DNA of 13,094 nucleotides. Origin: JBGPJM01 sp041485385 (GTDB lineage: Bacteria; Planctomycetota; Phycisphaerae; Phycisphaerales; UBA1924). Under the pieces are notes generated by a model. That model saw nothing but the letters and a program-made list of their open reading frames with translations. It had not been told where the DNA came from and did not search any database. A program made the position numbers and the translations under genes. The stretch spans positions 1 through 13,094 of the forward strand of contig JBGPJM010000137.1 of the NCBI GenBank assembly GCA_041485385.1, written 5' to 3'. Every line of letters begins with the position of its first letter. Positions within the stretch are counted from its first letter, which is position 1. This document shows, piece after piece, positions 7,286 through 13,094 of this stretch.

Positions 7286-7986
7286 GCGTGTTTCCCCAGG
7301 GGGACAAGGCGTGGGTGCGCCGGCGCATCCTGGGCGCCGGCGCGGGCGCCGGCGCGGGTGAGGCGACCGAGGCGGAAGCGGGCGACGATCAACCCGGCGC
7401 TGAGCATGGTTATCGCGACGAACCACACGATGAGCGTGTGCTGCATCGGCGGCGCGAGCCGGATCGACGATGGATGAATGTCAGGGAGCAGCTTGACGGA
7501 GAGGTAGACCAGCGGTACGTCCAGGAACGCGACGATGCCGTACACGGCGCTCACCAGCGCCCGCCGCTGCGACGATTCGATCGAAGGACGGACCATCAGG
7601 TAGACGACGTAGAGCAGCCAGAGGACGAGGCTGAAGGTCAGTCGGGGGCTCCAGGTCCACCAGTGTCCCCAGGCGTTGCGTCCCCAGATCATGCCTGTGA
7701 GGAGCACGACCGAGCAGAGCAGCACGGCCACCCGCGCGGCCGCCTCGGCCAAGTCGTCCCACATCGCCGTGCGCTGCATCATGTAGCCGGCGCTGGCGAC
7801 GAAGACCACGAAGCAGGCGATGAACGTGTTGATGGCGACCGGGAGGTGGAAGTAGAAGATTTTCTGGATCGGACCCATGGTCGATTCTGTCGTGGCATAG
7901 AAGGCCGACATCCACAGGCCCGTGGCCAGGAGTGCGATCGTTATCGTCCAGTACACCGGCCCGAATGCGCGGCGGGCAGTGCCCAT
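7282..7986 (-). CDS. ccmC: Cytochrome c maturation protein CcmC (haem lyase/haem handling)
   Basis: 234 residues, six predicted transmembrane helices. An inner-membrane protein that binds haem via two axial His and a periplasmic tryptophan-rich (WWD) segment and attaches it to CcmE. Seen here: H47 in YFHLPVAIN and H171 in DIHPSSI as the two likely axial ligands, and the WWD-type motif WGHWWTWSPRLT at 106-117. In that motif the usual Asp after WxW is Ser (S113), unlike the WDxRLT I know from E. coli-type CcmC. The start was placed at ATG 7986 because AAGG on the minus strand lies about 7 nt upstream. A longer frame to 8040 would overlap ccmB. The C-terminal tail contains a 12-bp tandem duplication giving ARAGARAGA. 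It lies 10 nt after the ccmB stop and overlaps ccmD by 4 nt. Confidence 0.93.
   Translation of the reverse strand: MGTARRAFGPVYWTITIALLATGLWMSAFYATTESTMGPIQKIFYFHLPVAINTFIACFVVFVASAGYMMQRTAMWDDLAEAAARVAVLLCSVVLLTGMIWGRNAWGHWWTWSPRLTFSLVLWLLYVVYLMVRPSIESSQRRALVSAVYGIVAFLDVPLVYLSVKLLPDIHPSSIRLAPPMQHTLIVWFVAITMLSAGLIVARFRLGRLTRAGARAGAQDAPAHPRLVPLGKHA
7333..7356. repeat. 12-bp tandem duplication in the ccmC 3' end
   Basis: Two perfect adjacent copies of GGCGCCGGCGCG (7333-7344, 7345-7356). Because 12 is a multiple of 3 the frame is kept and the CcmC tail gains an Ala/Arg/Gly repeat. The likely cause is slippage in a GC-only run. Confidence 0.8.
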
Positions 7987-7996
7987 ATTGCACCTT

Positions 7997-8671
7997 CTAG
8001 GGTTCGAGGATAAGTTCGGAGGCCAGCCAGGAGGCAACAAGGAATATCACGTCGAACGCGACCAGGATCACGAGCCCGCCGCCGGTCTGCGGGTGGGTAT
8101 CAGAGAACATCGCGATCATCATCTGCGTGGAGGCCAGGACCAGGGGCAGGCACAGCGGGAACACCAGCAGGGCCAGCAGGCCGCCCTGCAGGCGGGATGA
8201 CGAGACGGCCGCGGCGAACAGCGTGCCGACCGCCGCGAAGCCCACGATGCTCAGGGCCATGACCTTAACGAAGCCCAGCGGCGCGGCGGAGAGATCAAAC
8301 TGGAAGAGGACGATGCCGACGGGCGTCACGACGATCGCCAGGGCGAGCATGAGCGCGAGGTTGGCGACGAGCTTGGCGAGATAGATGACGCCGCGATCGA
8401 TGGGGGCCAGAAGAAGGCTGGCCAGGGCGTCGTCGTAGCGCTCGACGGCCATGGTCTTCTCGAAGACCAGGACGCCGCCGAAGAGGTAGGCGACCCACAG
8501 GATGGCGGTGGCGGCTGCCCCCTTGGCTCCCGGACCGGGCCCTAGCCCCAGGGCCAGGACGACGACGATGAGGACGCCTAGGACGACGACCAGGCCGAGC
8601 GTCTGGCGGCTGCGGGCCTCGATGCGGAGGTCCTTGGCGACGAGGATGGCGGCCTGGCGGAGCGCGGTCAT
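7997..8671 (-). CDS. ccmB: Cytochrome c maturation ABC permease CcmB
   Basis: 224 residues, six hydrophobic segments. It is the membrane subunit of the CcmAB ABC transporter, which with CcmC/CcmD forms the complex releasing haem-loaded CcmE. Family features include the N-terminal amphipathic AILVAKDLRIEARSRQTL, a central FEKTMAVERYDDALASLLLAPIDRGVIYLAK segment that resembles the conserved CcmB cytoplasmic loop (ER...GLLL/PxxR...KL), and the later FPLCLPLVLAST stretch. Length is normal for CcmB. The ATG at 8671 overlaps the ccmA stop (ATGA, 8668-8671). The stop is 10 nt before the ccmC start. Confidence 0.93.
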   Translation of the reverse strand: MTALRQAAILVAKDLRIEARSRQTLGLVVVLGVLIVVVLALGLGPGPGAKGAAATAILWVAYLFGGVLVFEKTMAVERYDDALASLLLAPIDRGVIYLAKLVANLALMLALAIVVTPVGIVLFQFDLSAAPLGFVKVMALSIVGFAAVGTLFAAAVSSSRLQGGLLALLVFPLCLPLVLASTQMMIAMFSDTHPQTGGGLVILVAFDVIFLVASWLASELILEP

Positions 8672-9441
8672 GGGAGTTCACCCCCGTTTCCCGCGGCCTC
8701 GTCGAGGACCGTGCGGGCGTCGAGCGTGCCGGCGGCGCGGTCGAGGGCGACCCTGCCGCGCCGAAGGACGATGGCGCGCTGGGCGAGCCGGAGACTCTGG
8801 GCGATGTCGTGGTTGGCCAGGATGATGGTGGCGCCCCTAGCGTGGAGCTCGGTCAGGCAGAGCTCGAGGCGCGCGGCCGAGGGGGCATCGAGGCCGGTGA
8901 ATGGCTCGTCGGCGAGCAGAAGGTCGGGGGAATGCATGAGCGCACGGGCGATGGCCACGCGCTGGGCCATGCCGCGGCTGAGGTGCTTGACGGCGTCGGT
9001 TCCGCGATCGGCGAGGCCCACGAACTCGAGGAGCTCCTGGGCGCGACGGCGCGCCCGGGGGACGGAATACAGGCGGCCGAAGAGTTCGAGGTTCTCCAGG
9101 GCGGAGAGGTCGCGGTAGAGCATGATCTGGTGGCCGATCATGCCGATGCGCGCCCGGAGGCGAGCGCTGTCGTGCCGGACCGGCTGGCCGAACAGCTCGA
9201 GCCGCCCGCTGGAGGGGTGGGTGAGCGTGGCGAGCACCCGGAGGAGTGTGCTCTTGCCGGCGCCGTTCTCACCCAGCAGGGCGAGGAACGCGGCGCGGGG
9301 GAGGTCGAATGAGACGCCGGTCAGGATGGCGCGGTCGTCGATGGTCTTCCCCAAGTCCCGGACCCGGGCGCAGGGCGACGCCGCCTCGGCCGTGGCGGCG
9401 GTGGCGAGTCGCGTGGCGAAATCGGCGGCCATCGCGCTCAC
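8668..9441 (-). CDS. ccmA: Cytochrome c maturation ABC ATPase CcmA
   Basis: 257 residues. ATP hydrolysis by CcmA drives release of holo-CcmE from CcmC. Complete ABC motifs: Walker A GENGAGKST (57-65), Q-loop Q105 in GHQIMLY, signature LSRGM (154-158), Walker B LLLADEP with E179, D-loop GLD, and H211 in NHD. The signature has Met where most ABC ATPases have Gln. The start is GTG 9441, which overlaps the stop of the upstream gene by 4 nt (GTGA) and has AGGGA 7 nt before it on the minus strand. ATG 9432, three codons in, is the alternative. About 25 N-terminal residues precede the first ABC strand, making it slightly longer than the usual 200-230. ABC type alone would not prove CcmA; the position before ccmB and ccmC does. 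Confidence 0.93.
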   Translation of the reverse strand: MSAMAADFATRLATAATAEAASPCARVRDLGKTIDDRAILTGVSFDLPRAAFLALLGENGAGKSTLLRVLATLTHPSSGRLELFGQPVRHDSARLRARIGMIGHQIMLYRDLSALENLELFGRLYSVPRARRRAQELLEFVGLADRGTDAVKHLSRGMAQRVAIARALMHSPDLLLADEPFTGLDAPSAARLELCLTELHARGATIILANHDIAQSLRLAQRAIVLRRGRVALDRAAGTLDARTVLDEAAGNGGELP

Positions 9442-10556
9442 AGAGCGGTCCCTTCGGCTTTGAGCGCCGCGGGCGCGCGGCTGGGCGACCGCCGGAACAT
9501 GACGACGGCGACGAACAGGAGCGCCACCCCGGCGCCGACGCCCGCGACAATCTTGGCGATGTTGGTCGATGAACCCTGGATCGAACCCTGGACCGGCGGC
9601 GCGGCGGGCGCCCCCAGACCGGTGAGGATGATGCCGGCCGCCTGTCCGCCCGCGATCTCCTGGCCTTGGAAGATCCGCACGGGCGTTTCGCCCATCTTCG
9701 AGACACCCGTGGGAGCCAGGGCGGCGGGCTCGGCCTGGGAGCCGTCGTCGGGGACGAAGAGGACCATGTTGTGGGTGAGGGCGCCGGCACCGAAGGTGAG
9801 GTCCGTACGCCCGCCTGCGGCGGGGACTTCGTAGGAGAAGCGGTAAGAGGCCTTGCCCGGCATAAGGGGCATCTGTACGGCGAGGGTGCGGTCGGTGAAC
9901 GTGGTGCAGCACCAGCCGTGGAAGCCCTCCTCGAGCTGCACGTTGCGCGCCCCCGGGGGGAGAAGCACGGAAACGGCGGTGCGCCGGCCCTCGGCGCTGG
10001 GGGGCTCGCCGAGCCAGGTGCGGTCGGCGGGGTTGGTGACGACGACGTTCTCGGAGACAGCGACGGCATCGCCCATCGGCTCGGCCATGACGTGACGCAT
10101 GGTGATCGACCAGTCGGGCTTGACGTCGGTGGTCTCGTACACGGTGACGTTCATCGAGGCGTCGCGGCTGGCCTCGCTCATCGCGGGGCCCACCTCCTGG
10201 TAGACCACGCCGGCATACTTGATGCGGATTACGGGGGTGATGCCGATGCCGACCGGGAGATCGCCGACGACCGCCTCGCCACGCTCATCGAATTTGGCGT
10301 CGATCTGGTGGATGGACTGGTTCCGGTGGAACAGGTGAAGCTCGAAATCGGCCGCGCCGACGCCGGGCGCGTCCTTGGTGCCCTGGAGGGCGTGGACGGT
10401 GAGAGCGCCCTTGGCGCCGTTGGCCAGGGCGTCGAGGAAGTCGGTGGGGGCGGCGGGCTCGGGCGCGGCCGGGGCAATGGGCTGCTGCTGGGCGAGCGAT
10501 ATCGGGATCAGCAGCCCGCAGGCGACGATCGCGGCGGAGAATGCGCGGGGTTTCAT
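9438..10556 (-). CDS. Exported, membrane-anchored protein X of the ccm operon, WCC motif
   Basis: 372 residues, unassigned. There is a signal peptide (about 1-22, MKPR then hydrophobic, likely cut near SLA-QQ), a Pro/Ala linker and a beta-rich periplasmic region (about 48-315). A single transmembrane helix follows (about 334-354), then a short basic cytoplasmic tail (RRSPSR). Residues 50-140 (ALTVHALQGT... GEAVVGDLPVG... YAGVVYQEV) look like a carboxypeptidase-regulatory/transthyretin-like beta-sandwich. The next part (SENVVVTNPADRTW... VLLPPGA) resembles a second beta domain. The only mature cysteines are a vicinal pair, W215-C216-C217; C13 is in the signal peptide. The ATG overlaps the ccmF stop and its TGA overlaps the ccmA start, so it is embedded in the ccm operon. 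A role in apocytochrome or haem handling is inference from context. The frame stays open far upstream through ccmF, but the signal peptide fixes the start. I recall similar secreted proteins near ccm genes in Acidobacteria; this is not verified. Confidence 0.85.
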   Translation of the reverse strand: MKPRAFSAAIVACGLLIPISLAQQQPIAPAAPEPAAPTDFLDALANGAKGALTVHALQGTKDAPGVGAADFELHLFHRNQSIHQIDAKFDERGEAVVGDLPVGIGITPVIRIKYAGVVYQEVGPAMSEASRDASMNVTVYETTDVKPDWSITMRHVMAEPMGDAVAVSENVVVTNPADRTWLGEPPSAEGRRTAVSVLLPPGARNVQLEEGFHGWCCTTFTDRTLAVQMPLMPGKASYRFSYEVPAAGGRTDLTFGAGALTHNMVLFVPDDGSQAEPAALAPTGVSKMGETPVRIFQGQEIAGGQAAGIILTGLGAPAAPPVQGSIQGSSTNIAKIVAGVGAGVALLFVAVVMFRRSPSRAPAALKAEGTAL

Positions 10557-12613
10557 GCGTGGGCCTCCTCGAGCAGGGGGGCAGGGGCGGTGCCGGGTCC
10601 CGGGGCACGGAACGGGAAGGACGGGCGCTTGGCGGGCGCGGGCCGGCGGTCCACGGCCAGGCGCGGCTTGGGAAGGAGGCGCGGGGCGAGGGTGAAGACG
10701 CCCCCGAGCGAGAGGACCACGGCGCCGATCCAGATCCAGCTGGTGAGAGGGTTGATGAGTACCTGGATGGCGGCACGCTGGCCGCCTGTGTCCCAGCCGG
10801 CGAGGGCGAGGTAGAGATCCTCGCGGAGGCCGGCGCGGATGGAGATCTCGCTGCTGGCGTCCTCGGCCTTGTCGTAGAAGCGCCGCTGTGGCGTGAGCGT
10901 GCGGGCGGCACCCGACGGCCCAACGATCGACACGGAGGCCTCGACGGCGGTGAAGTTGGTGTGCCGCACCTCGCGGAGGCCGTCGAAGCGGAGGTCGAAT
11001 CGGCCGACGCGGGCGGTCTGGCCCGGCGTCAGCTTGATGACCTGCTTCTCGGAGTAGAGGCTTGAGCCCGCGACGCCGAGGACGACGAGCACGATGCCCA
11101 AGTGCGAGAGTTGGCCGCCGTAGCGCCGGTGGTTGGTGTCGATCACCCGGGCGGTAGTGGCGAGCACACCAGCGCCCGCGAAGCGGACCTGCATCCGGAT
11201 GGTGCGAACGAAGGTGAAGACCATGACGACGACGGCCAGCACCGTGATGGCCACGCAGACCATGGCCGTGACGTTCCGAAGGCCCAGCAGAACACTGGCG
11301 GCGACGGCCAGGGCAGCGACCACCCCCGGGACGAGCAGTCCCTTGCGGAGCGAGCCGGCCGCGGCGACGCCGTATACCAGAAGAGGGCCGACCGCCATGA
11401 GGGCGGCCACCACCAGGCCCATTGGTGCGACGACGTGGTTGTAGAAGCCCGCGCCGACGCTGACGGGCTCCTTCATGAACAGGCCGCTGATGAGCGGGAA
11501 GATCGTGCCGACGAGCGTGGTCGCGGTCATGATGAGGAAGAGGACGTTGCCGAAGAGGGAGATCCCTTCGCGCCCGACCAGGCTCTCGAGCTTGTGGTCG
11601 GGGCGGAGCAGGGCGCGTCGACGCAGGATGACGGCGAGGCTCGCCGCGACGAGTACGACCAGGAAGACAAGGAAAAACGTGCCCACGAGAGACTCGCCGA
11701 AGGCGTGGACGGACTGGATGACGCCGCTGCGGGTGAGGTAGGTGCCGAAGATGCAGAGGATGAACGTGAGGGCGGTGAGGCCGATGCTCCAGCCCTTGAG
11801 CATGCCGCGGTGCTCGTGGACAATGATGGAGTGGATGAGGGCGGTTCCGGTGAGCCAGGGGAGAAGGGAAGCGTTCTCGACGGGGTCCCAGGCCCAATAT
11901 CCGCCCCAACCGAGTTCGACATAGGCCCACCAGGCGCCCAGCGCGATGCCGGCGCCAAGAAAGAGCCACGAGGCAATGACCCAGCGTCGAATCTGCGAGA
12001 CCCAGGTGTTGGCAGTGCACCCGGCAATGAGCGATCCCATCATGATCGCGAAGGGGATGGCGAACCCGGCGTAGCCAAGGAAGAGCATCGGCGGGTGGGC
12101 GACCATCGACCAGTGCTGGAGCTGAGGGTTGAGGCCGTGTCCGTCGAGCGGGACCTGACCGGGGACCCGCACGAACGGATTGGCGGCGAAGATCATCAGG
12201 GCGGCGAAGAAGAGCGAGATCGCCGCGAGCGTCCCAAGTGTCCCGGGCTCGGCGGGGCCGGAGAGACGGCGGCGGCAGATTGCGGCGAGAACGGTGAGCC
12301 CGGCGAGCATCCATGCCCACAGGAGGAGGCTGCCTTCCTGTCCGGACCAGAACGCCGCGACGCGGTAGGCTACGGGGAGGGCCCGCTCGGTATGCGAGGC
12401 GACGTAGGCGAACTGCATGTCGGCGGTGACGAGCGCGGCGCCCAGAGCCACGGCGGCCCCGGTGAGGCAGAGCCAGACGAGCGCGAGGGCGACGCGGGCG
12501 CGTCCGAGCCAGGCAGGCGCCTGGAGGCGGGCCGCGGCGACGCAGGCCAGGAGAGCTACGGCTGCCGCAAGGACCGCGCCGCAGAGGCCAAAGTTACCGA
12601 TGAGTTCGGTCAC
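10553..12613 (-). CDS. ccmF: Cytochrome c haem lyase subunit CcmF
   Basis: 686 residues, many transmembrane helices. CcmF is the synthetase that receives haem from CcmE and forms the thioether bonds to apocytochrome CXXCH. The WWD domain is intact (WGGYWAWDPVENASLLPW, 236-253). Conserved His occur at H173 (VAHPP), H261, H303 and H504 (SHLG). The first three have the same numbers as the catalytic/haem-ligand His of E. coli CcmF, and H504 corresponds to its H491 (recalled). A large periplasmic soluble segment at about 520-640 precedes the last helix. It starts at GTG 12613, overlapping the ccmE stop by 4 nt (GTGA), and its stop overlaps the start of gene X. NrfE is a close paralogue, but the neighbouring ccmE/A/B/C genes make CcmF the better call. 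Confidence 0.95.
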   Translation of the reverse strand: MTELIGNFGLCGAVLAAAVALLACVAAARLQAPAWLGRARVALALVWLCLTGAAVALGAALVTADMQFAYVASHTERALPVAYRVAAFWSGQEGSLLLWAWMLAGLTVLAAICRRRLSGPAEPGTLGTLAAISLFFAALMIFAANPFVRVPGQVPLDGHGLNPQLQHWSMVAHPPMLFLGYAGFAIPFAIMMGSLIAGCTANTWVSQIRRWVIASWLFLGAGIALGAWWAYVELGWGGYWAWDPVENASLLPWLTGTALIHSIIVHEHRGMLKGWSIGLTALTFILCIFGTYLTRSGVIQSVHAFGESLVGTFFLVFLVVLVAASLAVILRRRALLRPDHKLESLVGREGISLFGNVLFLIMTATTLVGTIFPLISGLFMKEPVSVGAGFYNHVVAPMGLVVAALMAVGPLLVYGVAAAGSLRKGLLVPGVVAALAVAASVLLGLRNVTAMVCVAITVLAVVVMVFTFVRTIRMQVRFAGAGVLATTARVIDTNHRRYGGQLSHLGIVLVVLGVAGSSLYSEKQVIKLTPGQTARVGRFDLRFDGLREVRHTNFTAVEASVSIVGPSGAARTLTPQRRFYDKAEDASSEISIRAGLREDLYLALAGWDTGGQRAAIQVLINPLTSWIWIGAVVLSLGGVFTLAPRLLPKPRLAVDRRPAPAKRPSFPFRAPGPGTAPAPLLEEAHA

Positions 12614-13077
12614 GGCTTGGTCTCCGCGCCGGGCTTGGGGGCATTGGCGGAAAGGGCAGCCTGACCGTCGCGGACGGGGCCGTTCTCGTCGTGGCCCTCG
12701 TACTTACTGGCGCACTTGGTCATGAGCACGTCGGCCTGGAAGACGCCGGCGTCGTCAAGAGCCCCCTCGATGACAACTTGGCGTCCGGCATCGAACATAT
12801 CCGGGATGGGGCCGTGGTACGCGACGGGGAGGCTGCCGCCACTCTTGCCGACAAGCTGGAAGGTGGCCACGAGGTCGGCGCGCCGTACTTCAAACTTGTC
12901 GGCGCCGACATCGCCGTGGACCCGGGTGCGCTGGCCGTGGCGGTCGGCGTTGGCGACGAACGCGTCGACATCGACGAAGTAGACCCATCCCGACGTGATG
13001 CCCGCGACGGCGAGGTAGCCGACGCAGGCGGCGAGCGCCAATCCGCCTATCAGGAGCTTCAATCGGATGTTCATCAT
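12610..13077 (-). CDS. ccmE: Haem chaperone CcmE, Cys (CxxxY) variant
   Basis: 155 residues. There is an N-terminal transmembrane anchor (about 5-27), then an OB-fold periplasmic domain (VHGDV, LPVAYHGPIPDMFDAGRQVVIEGAL, GVFQADVLMTKCASKYEGH). CcmE carries haem from CcmC to CcmF. In the classical protein the haem is bound covalently by His in HxxxY (AKHDENY in E. coli). Here the same place reads TKCASKY, giving C122xxxY126. Codon 122 is TGC (12714-12712), so the change is real in this sequence. The CxxxY form defines the variant System I reported in archaea and some bacteria such as Desulfovibrio, where ccmH is absent. The C-terminal tail is polar and flexible. Two ATGs (13077, 13074) are possible; AGGGG on the minus strand is better spaced for the second. 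Only 17 nt upstream are visible. It overlaps ccmF by 4 nt. Confidence 0.92.
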   Translation of the reverse strand: MMNIRLKLLIGGLALAACVGYLAVAGITSGWVYFVDVDAFVANADRHGQRTRVHGDVGADKFEVRRADLVATFQLVGKSGGSLPVAYHGPIPDMFDAGRQVVIEGALDDAGVFQADVLMTKCASKYEGHDENGPVRDGQAALSANAPKPGAETKP

Positions 13078-13094
13078 GGCCCCTGTCGATCGCC

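Noticed and set aside
10518..10556. Lipobox-like IVAC at residues 10-13 of protein X
   Set aside because: The Cys precedes most of the hydrophobic core of the signal peptide, so lipoprotein processing is unlikely; an SLA-QQ cleavage site fits better.
9438..12320. A 960-codon minus-strand frame covering ccmF and gene X
   Set aside because: The upstream ~588 codons are the Arg/Pro/His-rich shadow of ccmF in another frame. A clear signal peptide starts at 10556, where the frame becomes protein-like.
11102..12664. Long plus-strand ORF (about 520 codons) antisense to ccmF
   Set aside because: Its translation is rich in Asp/Glu/Gly/Arg with no domain; it is a typical GC-rich mirror of the real membrane-protein gene on the other strand.

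Overview
The window is very GC-rich, densely packed bacterial DNA with strongly G/C-ending codons. It holds 14 protein-coding genes (one of them a tentative 53-residue ORF) and one tRNA. A Gram-negative bacterium with a periplasm is certain from the cytochrome c maturation genes. Three traits suggest a planctomycete-like lineage (Phycisphaerae is my guess), but none proves it: the zinc-ribbon membrane protein, the variant Ccm set, and the high GC with few classical promoters or U-tract terminators. No marker gene in the window settles the taxonomy.

Layout. Positions 1-2154 (+): a zinc-ribbon/multi-pass membrane protein overlaps galactokinase (galK) by 4 nt. At 2230-2312 (+) lies a class II tRNA-Tyr(GTA). 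Positions 2313-6492 (+): a small Cys-containing ORF, a degenerate HMA domain fused to two CBS domains, a soluble PAS hybrid histidine kinase with a C-terminal receiver, and a ketopantoate-reductase-family enzyme. Leucine codon choice here differs from galK and from the part of the ccm operon I sampled. Positions 6493-13077 (-): a cytochrome c maturation operon read right to left as ccmE-ccmF-X-ccmA-ccmB-ccmC-ccmD, followed after 46 nt by a PNPOx-family flavoprotein. The two halves of the window converge with no spacer at 6492/6493.

How the genes work together. In System I maturation CcmC/CcmD deliver haem to CcmE, CcmA/CcmB power release of holo-CcmE, and CcmF attaches haem to the apocytochrome. 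This operon carries a CcmE in which the haem-binding His is replaced by Cys (C122-A-S-K-Y126). That is the signature of the variant System I (I*) described for archaea and some bacteria that lack CcmH. No ccmG, ccmH or ccmI is visible. In the middle of the operon sits an unassigned exported, C-terminally membrane-anchored protein (X) whose only mature cysteines are a vicinal pair (W215-C216-C217). It is the best candidate here for an undescribed component. Five of the six junctions in the ccm operon are 4-nt ATGA/GTGA overlaps, so the set is probably translated as a coupled unit.

Other points of interest are a 14-bp perfect palindrome flanked by direct repeats just before the histidine kinase gene, and inverted repeats spanning the stop codons of galK, the small ORF and ccmD. 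Only 17 nt are visible upstream of ccmE, so the ccm promoter and any further ccm genes are out of view.
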